Origin: Streptomyces broussonetiae
Lineage (GTDB): Bacteria > Actinomycetota > Actinomycetes > Streptomycetales > Streptomycetaceae
NCBI RefSeq assembly: GCF_009796285.1
Contig: NZ_CP047020.1
Coordinates: 372,001-436,000, forward strand
Direction: 5' to 3'
DNA: 64,000 bases
The notes below the pieces were generated by a model. It ran no database searches. It had not been told where the DNA came from and saw only the letters and a program-made list of their open reading frames with translations. A program made the position numbers and the translations under genes. Shown here one piece after another: positions 28,967 to 37,484 of this stretch. Within the stretch, counting starts at the first letter, position 1, and every line of letters starts with the position of its first letter.

Positions 28967-29155
28967 CAGGCGGAGGAGGCCCTGGTCTCCCTCCGATTTT
29001 GACCCCGATCCAGTGGTCACGGAAGGTGACGGGGCCACGGCCAGGCGACTCCCCGTCAGGTGGCCGACGGTGGGGAATGTGAACTGGCCACTGACACAGG
29101 TTGAGGACTGCCAGCAGGATGGGCCTGGCAGAGCTCAGCGGAAGGGCAGGCAGCT

Positions 29156-29671
29156 GTGGCTGGTCATTGGGTGAAACTCGAACTTGACGTTGCCGGATTC
29201 GATCAGGACCGCTTCGAGCAGTATGTGACGAAGTGTCAGTCCCGGGGCTTGCGCTTCATGACTCTCGCGGATCTGGGAGACACGCCGGAGCATCGTAGGG
29301 CGCTGTATGAGCTCAACAAGGAGTGTGCGGCCGATATACCGGAAAGGGGAGAGTTCTACTCTTTTGATGAGTATGTCGAGCGGCGCTTCGAGGTGGCGTC
29401 CTACGACCCGCGGGGCGTCGTGATCGCCTTGGACGGCGAGGCTTGGGTCGGTATGGCGGCGACGTCGAGGCATGAGAGTTTCATGTTCAACGAGATGACT
29501 GGTGTGAGAGCCGGGTATCGAGGCCGGGGTATCTCGATTGCCATGAAGACATTCGGGATGGCTTTCATAGAGGAGTGCGGAGCGAGCAGGGTCCGCACCT
29601 TTCATCATCCGGCCAACGCGAGCGCGATTGCCATGAACCGGAAGATGGGCTTCGTCGACACGGTCGACTGA
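29156..29671 (+). CDS. GNAT acetyltransferase, probably the C-terminal half of a tandem protein
   Basis: 171 residues. The first 60 residues (FEQYVTKCQSRGLRFMTLAD) resemble the linker between two GNAT domains in mycothiol-synthase-like proteins. A GNAT domain follows, with acetyl-CoA loop VRAGYRGRGISIAMK and closing ASAIAMNRKMGFVDT. Third-position GC is lower than in the neighbours, suggesting transfer. Its TGA (29669-29671) is made by the first bases of IS1380, so a few native residues may be lost. Confidence 0.7.
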   Translation: MAGHWVKLELDVAGFDQDRFEQYVTKCQSRGLRFMTLADLGDTPEHRRALYELNKECAADIPERGEFYSFDEYVERRFEVASYDPRGVVIALDGEAWVGMAATSRHESFMFNEMTGVRAGYRGRGISIAMKTFGMAFIEECGASRVRTFHHPANASAIAMNRKMGFVDTVD

Positions 29672-31350
29672 GCCCGGATCCACCGGCTTGATTCCCGGTT
29701 GATCGTTTCGGGGTCGTGCAGGCCGTGTTGGGGCTGAGTTGCGGTTTCGGGCATGGGGTGGCCGCTGGTCTGCCCAGCTCTTCCACTCTGTCCACAGGTC
29801 TCGGGCCCTTTCGGGCAGGTCGGTCAGGGAGCGTCAGAGGGCTGGCGGTGCATGCACCGTGCTGAACAGCTGGGTGAAGTCCTCGCTCCAGGGCCAGCGC
29901 TCGGGCAGGTGCAGGGTGAGGCGGCGGGCGGAGCGGGCCAGGCGGGCGGGCACGTTGATCAGGCGGTCACGGATGGTGGCGGTGGTCGCCCTGGCATGGA
30001 ACGCGGAGGCCAGGGCGCCGACGGCGCGGGTCAGGTTGTGTGCCAGGGCCGCCAGGGCGAGCCACGCGGCGTTGGCCTGGAAATGACCGGACGGCGCGTG
30101 GGCGAAGCCGCTGTTCTTGACATCGGCGATCACCTGCTCGACGACAGCGTGCCGGCGGTGATCACGCTCGGCATCCCTCACGGCGAGCGGGGAGTCGGTG
30201 AACGCGGCGTGGTAGCGCCAGGTATCGAAGAGCGTGCCCTGTCCGGCGGGGACGGTGCCGGCGCTCAGGCGTTTGACGCGGCGCACGATCAGTCGGGCGG
30301 TAACTTGCTGTTTCTTCGGCTTGGAAGTGAAAGCGGTGTAGAGGATCTCGGCTATCTCGGCGTCGGAGATCCAGCACTGGCCCTCATCGTCCCAGACCGC
30401 TTGGGGATATTTGATCGGTGTCCAGGCGTCCTCGTCGATGCGAGCGATGGTGGCCTTGACAGAGGCGTTCATCCGCATGGTGATGGAGTAGCGGGCACCC
30501 AGGGCCCGGCAGACGTTGATGACGTCGGCGCCGTAGAACGCGGAGTCCGCCCGCAGCACCAGCAGGCCGCTGGCGCCGCAGGCGCGTGCGGTGCGGATGG
30601 TCTCAGCGACGAACGCTGCCGCCCCGCGCGCCGAGTTCGCGGGTCCCTTACGCAGCCTGGTGGCAGCGATCACGGGGGCGGACAGGGGTGTGGAGACGAC
30701 GCCGAGCAGTGCATTCAGGCCCTTGACCTTGCTGTATCCGTAGCCGGCGCCCTGTTTGGCGTAGCCGTGGGTGCGGCGGATGGTGTCGTCGATGTCCACG
30801 TATGCGGCCTGGTCCGCGCCGGGCAGCAGCGGGGTGTGACGGGCCAGTTCGTGCAGGAACCGGCGGGCCACGGCGTGCACTTGCTTCACATGCCCGTGGG
30901 TGAAGGAGCGCAGGAACGACCCCAGCGTGGACGGGGCCCGCACACCGGTGAACAGGCGGCCCATCGCGCCGTGCCGCAGCCGGTCCATGTCGTCGATGCT
31001 GTCGGCGCCCGCGGCCATGCCGCCCACCAGCGACATCAGTTTCGCCGCTGGGAAGGCGCCGGTGCCGTCCTTCGAGGCGGGCAGCCGGACGTGCTCGCCG
31101 GCCAGCTTGGGCAGACCGCACCGCTCGGCCAGCCGCACCACCGGCTCCAGCCCGCCGTACGCGATCAGGTTCGGGTCATCGAACGCGGATGAGACCGCCG
31201 CCGCGGCATGGGAAGATCGCATCTCGGAAGTGCCTTGTCGATCGTGCCTGATGTGGTCCTAGAAAAACCCCATTATCGCAGGTCGCAAGGCACTTCTTCG
31301 TTTCTGGGTGAACCATCCGCCGGCATCAAGCCGGGGTGATCCGGGCTCAG
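29668..31350 (-). mobile_element. IS1380-family insertion sequence
   Basis: Inverted ends CTGAGCCCGGATC (29668-29680 and complement 31338-31350) flank one transposase gene. Size ~1.68 kb, normal for the family. No flanking duplication is visible. A truncated relative is at 33335-33593. Confidence 0.85.
29834..31222 (-). CDS. IS1380-family transposase
   Basis: 462 residues, full length. DDE features: YVDIDDTIRRTHGYAKQGA, LLVLRADSAFYG and the Glu-containing C-terminal VVEQVIADVKNSGFAHAP. The N-terminal ~45 residues are repeated almost exactly in the relic at 33335-33593. It should be an active DDE transposase. Confidence 0.92.
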   Translation of the reverse strand: MRSSHAAAAVSSAFDDPNLIAYGGLEPVVRLAERCGLPKLAGEHVRLPASKDGTGAFPAAKLMSLVGGMAAGADSIDDMDRLRHGAMGRLFTGVRAPSTLGSFLRSFTHGHVKQVHAVARRFLHELARHTPLLPGADQAAYVDIDDTIRRTHGYAKQGAGYGYSKVKGLNALLGVVSTPLSAPVIAATRLRKGPANSARGAAAFVAETIRTARACGASGLLVLRADSAFYGADVINVCRALGARYSITMRMNASVKATIARIDEDAWTPIKYPQAVWDDEGQCWISDAEIAEILYTAFTSKPKKQQVTARLIVRRVKRLSAGTVPAGQGTLFDTWRYHAAFTDSPLAVRDAERDHRRHAVVEQVIADVKNSGFAHAPSGHFQANAAWLALAALAHNLTRAVGALASAFHARATTATIRDRLINVPARLARSARRLTLHLPERWPWSEDFTQLFSTVHAPPAL

Positions 31351-31559
31351 CGCACCAGGAAAGGGGGGTTCTGACAGTACCTGTATCACCAGGGCCTCCC
31401 AGATGTGCACAACGCCTGTCAGCCTGGCGTGAGTCGAAAGCGCCGACAGCACTTCATGGACACGCACTGCAGATTTACCTCCGTCAGCTCAATTCAGCTG
31501 CTGCCCCGAATGCGTGACCGTGTCGGCGCATTCTGACACGACAGAAGGAACGGATACCA

Positions 31560-32381
31560 ATGACGGACAATCAATTCACCACTCACGCGGAACTTTTCGA
31601 TCTGAGTGGGAAGTACGCACTTGTCACTGGCGGCACCAAGGGCATTGGGATGATGATTGCGCGCGGCCTTCTCCAGGCGGGCGCCCGCGTCGTCATCAGC
31701 TCACGTAATGCGGACACGTGCGCGGAGGCACAGCAGCTGCTATCCGAATTCGGCGACGTCCAGGCAATTCCCGCCGACCTGTCCAGGCACGACGAGTGCC
31801 AGCGCCTCGCTGATCTCGTCATGGCCGACTCGGAACGCCTGGACATCCTCGTCAACAACGCGGGAGCGATGCGTAGCGAGCCGCTGGAGACGTTCCCGGA
31901 CGAGGCCTGGGATGCAGTGCTCGACCTCAACCTCAAGTCGCCGTTCTGGCTGGTGCAGGCACTGCTTCCCGCACTTCGCAGGGCGGGAACCGCCGATGAT
32001 CCGGCACGGATCATCAACATCGGCAGTATCGCCGCCATTCACGTCGCCCAGGCGCCCACCTACTCGTACGCCAGCAGCAAAGCGGCTCTCCATCAGCTCA
32101 CCAGAGTGCTTGCCCGGGAGCTGGGTCCACAGCACGTCACGGTGAACGCGGTAGCACCGGGAGTCTTCCCGTCGCAGATGATGGGGGCCACGCTCGATGC
32201 CATCGGCGACAAGATCGCGGCGGCGGCCCCACTGCGCCGGCTCGGCCGCGACGACGACATGGCGGGTGCCGCTGTGTTTCTCGCCAGCCGGGCTGGGTCC
32301 TACCTCACGGGCGCCATCATCCCGGTAGATGGCGGCACCGCGACGACTGCAACGGGTACTCCCCCCGTCATGGGCCACTGA
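31560..32381 (+). CDS. SDR-family oxidoreductase
   Basis: 273 residues. Classical short-chain dehydrogenase: TGGTKGIG cofactor loop, NNAGAM, INIGSIAAI catalytic Ser, YSYASSKAA with Tyr and Lys, and PVDGGTA at the end. Reduces or oxidises a small alcohol or ketone with NAD(P). ATG after GAAGGAAC. A MmyB-type regulator follows 31 bases after its stop, so the pair mirrors the AKR-XRE pair of cassette 1. Confidence 0.93.
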   Translation: MTDNQFTTHAELFDLSGKYALVTGGTKGIGMMIARGLLQAGARVVISSRNADTCAEAQQLLSEFGDVQAIPADLSRHDECQRLADLVMADSERLDILVNNAGAMRSEPLETFPDEAWDAVLDLNLKSPFWLVQALLPALRRAGTADDPARIINIGSIAAIHVAQAPTYSYASSKAALHQLTRVLARELGPQHVTVNAVAPGVFPSQMMGATLDAIGDKIAAAAPLRRLGRDDDMAGAAVFLASRAGSYLTGAIIPVDGGTATTATGTPPVMGH

Positions 32382-32412
32382 CTAGTACGGCGAACGGGCC
32401 TATGGTACGGAG

Positions 32413-33306
32413 ATGGCCACGATGGATCCACGCACCGAGATCCGGGAGTTTCTCAGCTCGCGTCGCGCCCGCATCGCACCCGAGCAGGCGGGCCTGCCCG
32501 CTTACGGCGGCAACCGCCGGGTCAAAGGTCTGCGCCGCGAGGAGGTCGCGCTGCTCGCGGGGGTATCGGTCGACTACTACGTGCGCATGGAGCGCGGCAG
32601 CCTCGCCGGTGCCTCCGACGGAGTGCTCGACGCGTTGGCCTCTGCCCTGCAACTCGACGAGGCCGAGCGCGACCACCTGTTCCACCTCGCGCGCCAATCG
32701 AGGGCGCCCCGCAGCCCACGCCAGCGCATGCCTGCCGTGGCGGTGCGCTCGACGCTGCAGCAGGTGCTCGACGCGATCTCCGATGCGCCGGCCTGGATCG
32801 GTAACGGCCGTTATGACGTGCTCGCCATGAATCAACTCGCTCGCGCGCTGTATTCGCCGGTGCTGGCCGATTCGCGACGGCCTGCGAACACAGCGCGGTT
32901 CGTCTATCTGAAGCCCGAGGCGGCCAGAGATTTTTTTGTTGACTACGACCAAGTCGCCGGTGCCGTGGCTGCGAAGCTGCGCATGGAAGCCGGCCGCAAT
33001 CCGCACGACGAGGAGCTGATCGCCCTGGTCGGCGAACTGTCAACGTGCAGTGAGCTATTTCGGCAGCGGTGGGCATCTCAGGACGTGCGGCTGCACCGGT
33101 CCGGCCGTAAGCGTATGCACCATCCGGCCGTGGGCCAGCTCGACTTGGACGTCGAGTCCCTGGAACTGCCCGCCGAACCCGGCCTGTACCTCAACATCTA
33201 CACCGCACCCGCGGGCACACCGACCGCTGACAATTTGGCGCTCTTGGCGTCGTGGGCGGCCACCCAACAGACGCTGGCGACCGAGCTCGAAGCACACAAC
33301 GGATAG
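32413..33306 (+). CDS. XRE-family regulator with MmyB-like domain
   Basis: 297 residues. HTH: RRVKGLRREEVALLAGVSVD, YYVRMERGSL. MmyB-type ligand domain: DAPAWIGNGRYDVLAMNQLA, VGQLDLDVESLELP. It likely controls the SDR gene upstream. Clearly related to the regulator at 10531-11397. Confidence 0.9.
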   Translation: MATMDPRTEIREFLSSRRARIAPEQAGLPAYGGNRRVKGLRREEVALLAGVSVDYYVRMERGSLAGASDGVLDALASALQLDEAERDHLFHLARQSRAPRSPRQRMPAVAVRSTLQQVLDAISDAPAWIGNGRYDVLAMNQLARALYSPVLADSRRPANTARFVYLKPEAARDFFVDYDQVAGAVAAKLRMEAGRNPHDEELIALVGELSTCSELFRQRWASQDVRLHRSGRKRMHHPAVGQLDLDVESLELPAEPGLYLNIYTAPAGTPTADNLALLASWAATQQTLATELEAHNG

Positions 33307-33334
33307 TCCAACCCCTTCAGCCGTACTAGGGTCC

Positions 33335-33593
33335 GTTTCCCCGACCAGCGCGGGCAGACCACACCGCTCGGCCAGCCGCACCACCGGCTCCAGCCCGCCG
33401 TACACCATCAGGTTCGGATCATCGAACGCGGATGAGACCGCCGCCGCGGCATGGGAAGACTGCATCTCGGAAGTGCCTTGTCGATCGTGCCTGATGTGGT
33501 CCTAGAGAAACCCCATCATCGCAGGTCGCAAGGCACTTCTTCGTTTCTGGGTGAACCATCCACCGGCATCAAGCCGGTGGATCCGGGCTGAGC
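33335..33593 (-). pseudogene. IS1380 relic (5-prime end and inverted repeat)
   Basis: Near-identical to 31095-31350: the first ~43 codons of the transposase (QSSHAAAAVSSAFDDPNLMV) and the terminal repeat. The rest of the element is missing; the break is near 33335. Confidence 0.85.
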
Positions 33594-33612
33594 GATGCTC
33601 CCTTGACTTCGG

Positions 33613-33818
33613 TCACCCAGACTTCGTCCACTGGCTGGTGCGGTGGCTTTTGCGGGTCAGGCGTCGGGTCATCATGGTGATGAGTGCCCAGTTCAGGTGG
33701 GCTTCGGAGTTGGCAGACGTTCGCAGTCGCGTGCGTTGCGGCGGGCGTTCATGCACCCGCCGATCGTGCGCTCGACTTTCCAACGGCGGGGCAAGACGAC
33801 GAAGCCCTTGACTCCTTT
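33613..33818 (-). pseudogene. IS5-family transposase C-terminal relic
   Basis: The minus strand reads GFVVLPRRWKVERTIGG, ARRNACDCERLPNSEAHLNW, ALITMMTRRLT and stops. VVLPRRWxVERT is the conserved Glu region of this IS5 subgroup. It is cut off at 33819 by the next IS. The matching N-terminal part may be at 36888-37122. Confidence 0.7.
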
Positions 33819-33892
33819 GAACTCGTAACACGATCTTGTGGATGTGTGCTGGTCGGGCGTGACCGGTACGACGATTCCGCCGTTCGTGAGGT

Positions 33893-34731
33893 GTGGGGAA
33901 TCGGCCGTGGATCGTGGAGGATGAACTGTGGGAGCTGATCGAGCCGTTGCTGCCGCCGTGGCCGCGGAAGGCTCCCGGCCCGAGGCCGGTGGATGACCGG
34001 CGGTGCCTGCAGGGCATCCTGTACGTGCTCTACAACGACGTCAGTTGGCAATTGCTGCCGCTGGAGCTGGGGTTCGGCTCCGGACAGACCTGCTGGCGCC
34101 GGCTAGGTCGGTGGCACGAGGCCGGCGTCTTCGAGACGCTGCACCGCATCCTGCTCGTCGAGTTGCACGCGGCCGACGCCCTGGACTGGACCCGGGCCTG
34201 CGTGGATGCCTTCCACATCCGCGCGAAAAAGGGGGCGAGGCGGCCGGCCCGTCACCGGTCGACCGCGGGAAGACGGGCAGTGAACACCATCTGATCTGCG
34301 ACGGGAAGGGCACCCCGTTCAAGGTCATCACTACCGCAGCCAACGTCAACGACGTCACTCAGACCCTGGCCCTGGTCGACGGCATCCCGCCCGTCGCCGG
34401 AAAGCCCGGTCGGCCGCGCAGGCGCCCCGACGCCCTTCTGGGCGACAAGGGCTACGACAGCAACCCCAACCGGCACGAGCTGCGCAAGCGCCGGATCCTG
34501 CCGGTGGTCTCCCGCAAGGGCGCCCCCAACATCAAGGGCCTGGGCAAGCTCCGCTACGTCGTCGAGCAGACCTTCTCGCTCCTGCACCACTTCAAGCGCC
34601 TGGCTGTCCGCTGGGAACGGCGCCTCGACCTGCACGACGCTCTCGTCTCCCTCGCCTGCGGCCTCATCTGCTGGAGACGCCTCAAGAAGGTCCGCAGCAG
34701 ATCAGAAGGGCAGCGGCTCGGAGCTGAGTGA
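33893..34731 (+). CDS. IS5-family transposase (two frames, -1 frameshift)
   Basis: Frame one (33893-34294) carries the N-terminal part: EDELWELIEPLLPPWPRKAP, GFGSGQTCWRRLGRW, ACVDAFHIRAKKG. The second frame (to 34731) carries ANVNDVTQTLALVDGIPPVA, LLGDKGYDSN, GKLRYVVEQTFSLLHHFKRL, LICWRRL. The frames differ by -1 and meet at GCGAAAAAGGGGG, a plausible slippery site. The catalytic D, D and E are all present, so it may be active. Confidence 0.85.
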
Positions 34732-35463
34732 CTCGGTATATCCCAGGGACCACCGCCCAGGAACGGCGGCGCAGATCGCATCCAGATCGGCGCGGGTCCG
34801 GCCCCGGACGTGAAGCCAGCTGTGGACGCCCAGGCCATCTTGGCGCAGCAGCTTGCCCGGGGCAGAGAACCAACGCACGGGGAATTCCTCCGGACCCGTC
34901 CACATTGGATAGTCCGGCAGTTGGACCCGCTGAAAGTGTTCGGGCACCGCACCAAGTAGGTCCGCGGGCAGCTCGCACGCGTTGTACAGCCGCCCTCCGC
35001 CGCCGAACAGCGCCTCGCTCAGTACGAGCTCGACACAGGCCAAGGACACCCGGTCCAAGAACGGCACCCAGCCGTCCCGCGCCTGAACCAGCACCGGAGG
35101 ATCGTCCCGGTCAAGGTCGGTAAGGCGCACTCCCCAGAAGGCACAGCCCTGGTTCTCACTGCGAAAGACGAGGACACCGCCACACTCGTCATGCACGAAC
35201 ACCTCGCGAGGCGGCAGCAGCGGGTCCTGGTTGGCAACCAGGTCGGGCCGGCCACCCGCGAGCGTATAGAACTCGTGCAGCGCAGTCGGCAGGGAGCGGC
35301 CGAGCATCGCCTCCGTCTGCGCCAGTTCCGCCTGGGGCGTGCCGTCGTCCTCGGCCAGCGCATCGCCCCAAGCGGCAGCAAAGGTGCGGATGAATTGCCA
35401 GGCCCGCTCCCGATCGGAAATCCCGCCATCCAGAGCGTGGGCTACGTCGAAGCTGCCACTCAT
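34702..35463 (-). CDS. SUKH (SMI1/KNR4-like) passenger protein, copy 2
   Basis: 253 residues, nearly the same as the protein at 963-1724. Core motifs LPTALHEFYTLAGGRPDL, GGVLVFRSENQGCAFWGV, VPFLDRVSLACVELVLSEAL. Conservation of the open frame in both copies, while one transposase has decayed, hints that the passenger is under selection. It lies inside the inverted repeats of the element. Confidence 0.78.
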   Translation of the reverse strand: MSGSFDVAHALDGGISDRERAWQFIRTFAAAWGDALAEDDGTPQAELAQTEAMLGRSLPTALHEFYTLAGGRPDLVANQDPLLPPREVFVHDECGGVLVFRSENQGCAFWGVRLTDLDRDDPPVLVQARDGWVPFLDRVSLACVELVLSEALFGGGGRLYNACELPADLLGAVPEHFQRVQLPDYPMWTGPEEFPVRWFSAPGKLLRQDGLGVHSWLHVRGRTRADLDAICAAVPGRWSLGYTESLSSEPLPF

Positions 35464-35632
35464 GCCACAGAACGTATCGGAAGCCCGAGCCGCATCGCCA
35501 AGAGACAATCAGGCTGCCAGAGAGCGCCGCCCTCCAGGACCAGTCCGTGGCTTGGCAGCTCGCCAGAGCGGCCCAGCATGGATCCGACGAACGCGATGCC
35601 TCGACGACACGACCAAGATCGTGTTACAAGCC

Positions 35633-36493
35633 CTTAGACGTCATCTCATTTGGCTCGGTAGGCTGTTAGCCGTGGTGGGGATCGTTGAGCGGCTGGTGCC
35701 GGATGAGTTGTGGGAGCTGTTCCAGCGGGTGGTGCCAGAGGCGCCGACGCGGCCTCAGGGCGGTGGCCGACGGAGGCATGGTGACCGTGAGGTGCTGGCT
35801 GCGATCGTGTTCGTGGCCACGTCGGGCTGCACGTGGCAGCAACTGCCCTCGGGGTCGTTCGGGCCGTCCGGGGCAACGGCTCACCGCAGGTTCACCGAGT
35901 GGACGAAGGCTAGGGTGTGGGCCAAGCTGCACCGCCTGGTCCTCGACGAACTAGGCTCGCGCGGGGACCTGGACTGGTCGAGGTGCGCGATCGACTCGGT
36001 GAACGTGCGGGCCCTGAAAAAGGGGACCTGACAGGCCCGAATCCTGTGGATCGGGGCAAGTACGGCTCGAAAATCCACCTGCTCACCGAGCGAACCGGCC
36101 TGCCCCTGTCCGTCGGAATCTCGGGCGCCAACGTTCACGACAGCCAGGCCCTGATTCCGCTCGTGAAGGGGATACCGCCGGTCCGCTCCCGGCGAGGCCC
36201 CCGGCGGCGCAAGCCAGGCAAGCTCCACGCCGACAAGGGCTACGACTACAACCACCTGCGGCGATGGTTATCCCAACGGGGCATCCGGCACCGCATCGCC
36301 CGCAAGGGCGTCGAGACCTCGCAGCGACTCGGAAGACACCGGTGGACGATCGAACGCACCATGGCCTGGCTCGCCGGCTGCCGTCGCCTCCACCGCCGCT
36401 ACGAACGCAAAGCCGACCACTTCCTGGCCTTCACCAGCATCGCCTGCACCCTCATCTGCTACCGCAGGCTCACCAAATGAGATGGCTTCTTAG
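35633..36493 (+). mobile_element. IS5-family insertion sequence, 861 bp
   Basis: Ends match in 18 of 21 positions (left CTTAGACGTCATCTCATTTGG, right complement), with the transposase stop inside the right end. It begins only a few bases after the IS5-SUKH element. Confidence 0.85.
35672..36480 (+). CDS. IS5-family transposase (-1 frameshift type)
   Basis: Frame one (35672-36031): VERLVPDELWELFQRVVPEA, SGCTWQQLPSG, DWSRCAIDSVNVRALKKG. Frame two to 36480: GKYGSKIHLLTERTGLPLSV, LHADKGYDYN, RHRWTIERTMAWLAGCRRLH, ACTLICYRRLTK. The shift is -1 at CTGAAAAAGGGG (36014-36025). All catalytic regions are present. GTG start; 35675 is also possible. Confidence 0.88.
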
Positions 36494-36887
36494 GCGATCC
36501 CGTGGTACGTCTTCGTTGTACGTATCGAGCGCGAGTTAGGCCGCCCACTCGTCCCCTTGACCGCCCTCACTGGGCGACGCCCTTCGCCTCGGAGGTTGCC
36601 TGGTCAGTTTCTTCATGACCGGGCAAGGTGAAGGCATCGGTTTCAGGTGTCCTTCCGATGAGTTTCTACTTTTGCCGCTGGGGATTAGGCTTCAAGCAAT
36701 CCAGCCTTGGCCATATCGCGCGGGTCTTGCGGCGCGAGGTCCTGGACACCTCCGGGCTACCACCGCTTTCCTGACATGCTGTTGTCCCCTTCGGCTTTCG
36801 CCTCCAGGTAATTCAGGTGACCCAGGAACATTCCTCCAAGTTCCTCCCGAGTGAGTCAGGAATACAACGAAGCGCCTCACGGCGCAC
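36494..36887 (-). ncRNA. Probable group II intron, 5-prime fragment
   Basis: On the minus strand it begins GTGCGCC, like many group II introns, directly after a broken IS5 transposase codon. Further in are GGCGAAAGCC, GGGGACAACAGC, GGAAAGCGGTGG and GGACACCTGAAACCGATG. These parallel the domain I landmarks of mitochondrial-like introns such as Ll.LtrB (AGCGAAAGCT, GGGAACAGAGC, GGAAAGCGATG, AGTGTCTGAAACCTC). Only ~394 bases remain; the 861-bp IS5 cuts it, and the maturase ORF and domains V-VI are absent. Confidence 0.65.
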
Positions 36888-37122
36888 AGTAGCCGTAGAC
36901 CGTCTGGTGGGGCGGGAAGTCGTGCGGGAGATAGGCCAACTGGCAGCCGGTGCGGTCCACGTACAGGATCGCGTTCATGATCTCGCGGAGGTCGTGCCGA
37001 GGTGGCCGGCCGAAGTCCAGGGCCCTACCCCGGCGTTCGAAGCGCCAGGCGGACAGTACCGGCTCGATCAACTCCCAGCGGGCATCGGACAGATCACTCG
37101 GGTACGCGCGACGATCCGTCAT
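36888..37122 (-). pseudogene. IS5-family transposase N-terminal part (intron 5-prime exon)
   Basis: Reads [48 protein letters not shown] and is then cut. Normal members continue VYGYFAAW. Here the break falls after the first base of the Phe codon, exactly where GTGCGCC begins. That fits an intron inserted into the gene. Confidence 0.72.
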
Positions 37123-37377
37123 GACCTGGACGTACCGCCCGTTGGGGGCGTGCGCACAGGCGTGCGTCCTGCCCCGCGGAAGCACGGCACAGACGGGGGC
37201 GTCCAGGATGAGACAGGCGCAAGACAACACCGCCCCCGCACGGCACACCATCTACACCGACAACCACGACCGGTTCAGCATCCTCGTCAGCACCAGATCC
37301 CTGCCCCGCGCAAACATCGACCTATCGTCATATTAATGATGAAAATGGCCTCTAAGAGATCGTTTTCTCCCGTTATT

Positions 37378-37455
37378 TCATCCCGGGATGCGGATTTCAT
37401 CCGGTGATGTCGGGTCGCGCCAGGAGATGGTGGTCTCGCCGGTGAGGCGGCGTCC
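37378..37455 (-). pseudogene. Possible IS5 transposase tail relic
   Basis: Reads GRRLTGETTISWRD and a few more codons to a stop; similar to the tail RRLTGES-P-WRD of the same IS5 subgroup as 36888-37122. Between 37123 and 37377 I see only short frames and an AT-rich patch (37325-37375), no gene. Confidence 0.3.
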
Positions 37456-37484
37456 CTCGACGGTCAAAAGGGCGTTCGCATGCG

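Larger units (their letters stand above)
33826..35626 (+). mobile_element. IS5-type element with SUKH passenger, copy 2
   Basis: Left end GTAACACGATCTTG (33826-33839) and right end CAAGATCGTGTTAC (35613-35626) are perfect 14-bp inverted repeats. Between them lie a frameshift-type transposase and a convergent SUKH gene. At ~1.8 kb it is longer than a plain IS5 (~0.85 kb), as the adjacent 861-bp IS5 shows, because of the passenger. The exact outer ends may extend a few bases more. Confidence 0.75.

Noticed and set aside
29753..31192. A 479-codon frame opposite the IS1380 transposase
   Set aside because: Gly-rich shadow without motifs; the transposase is the real gene.
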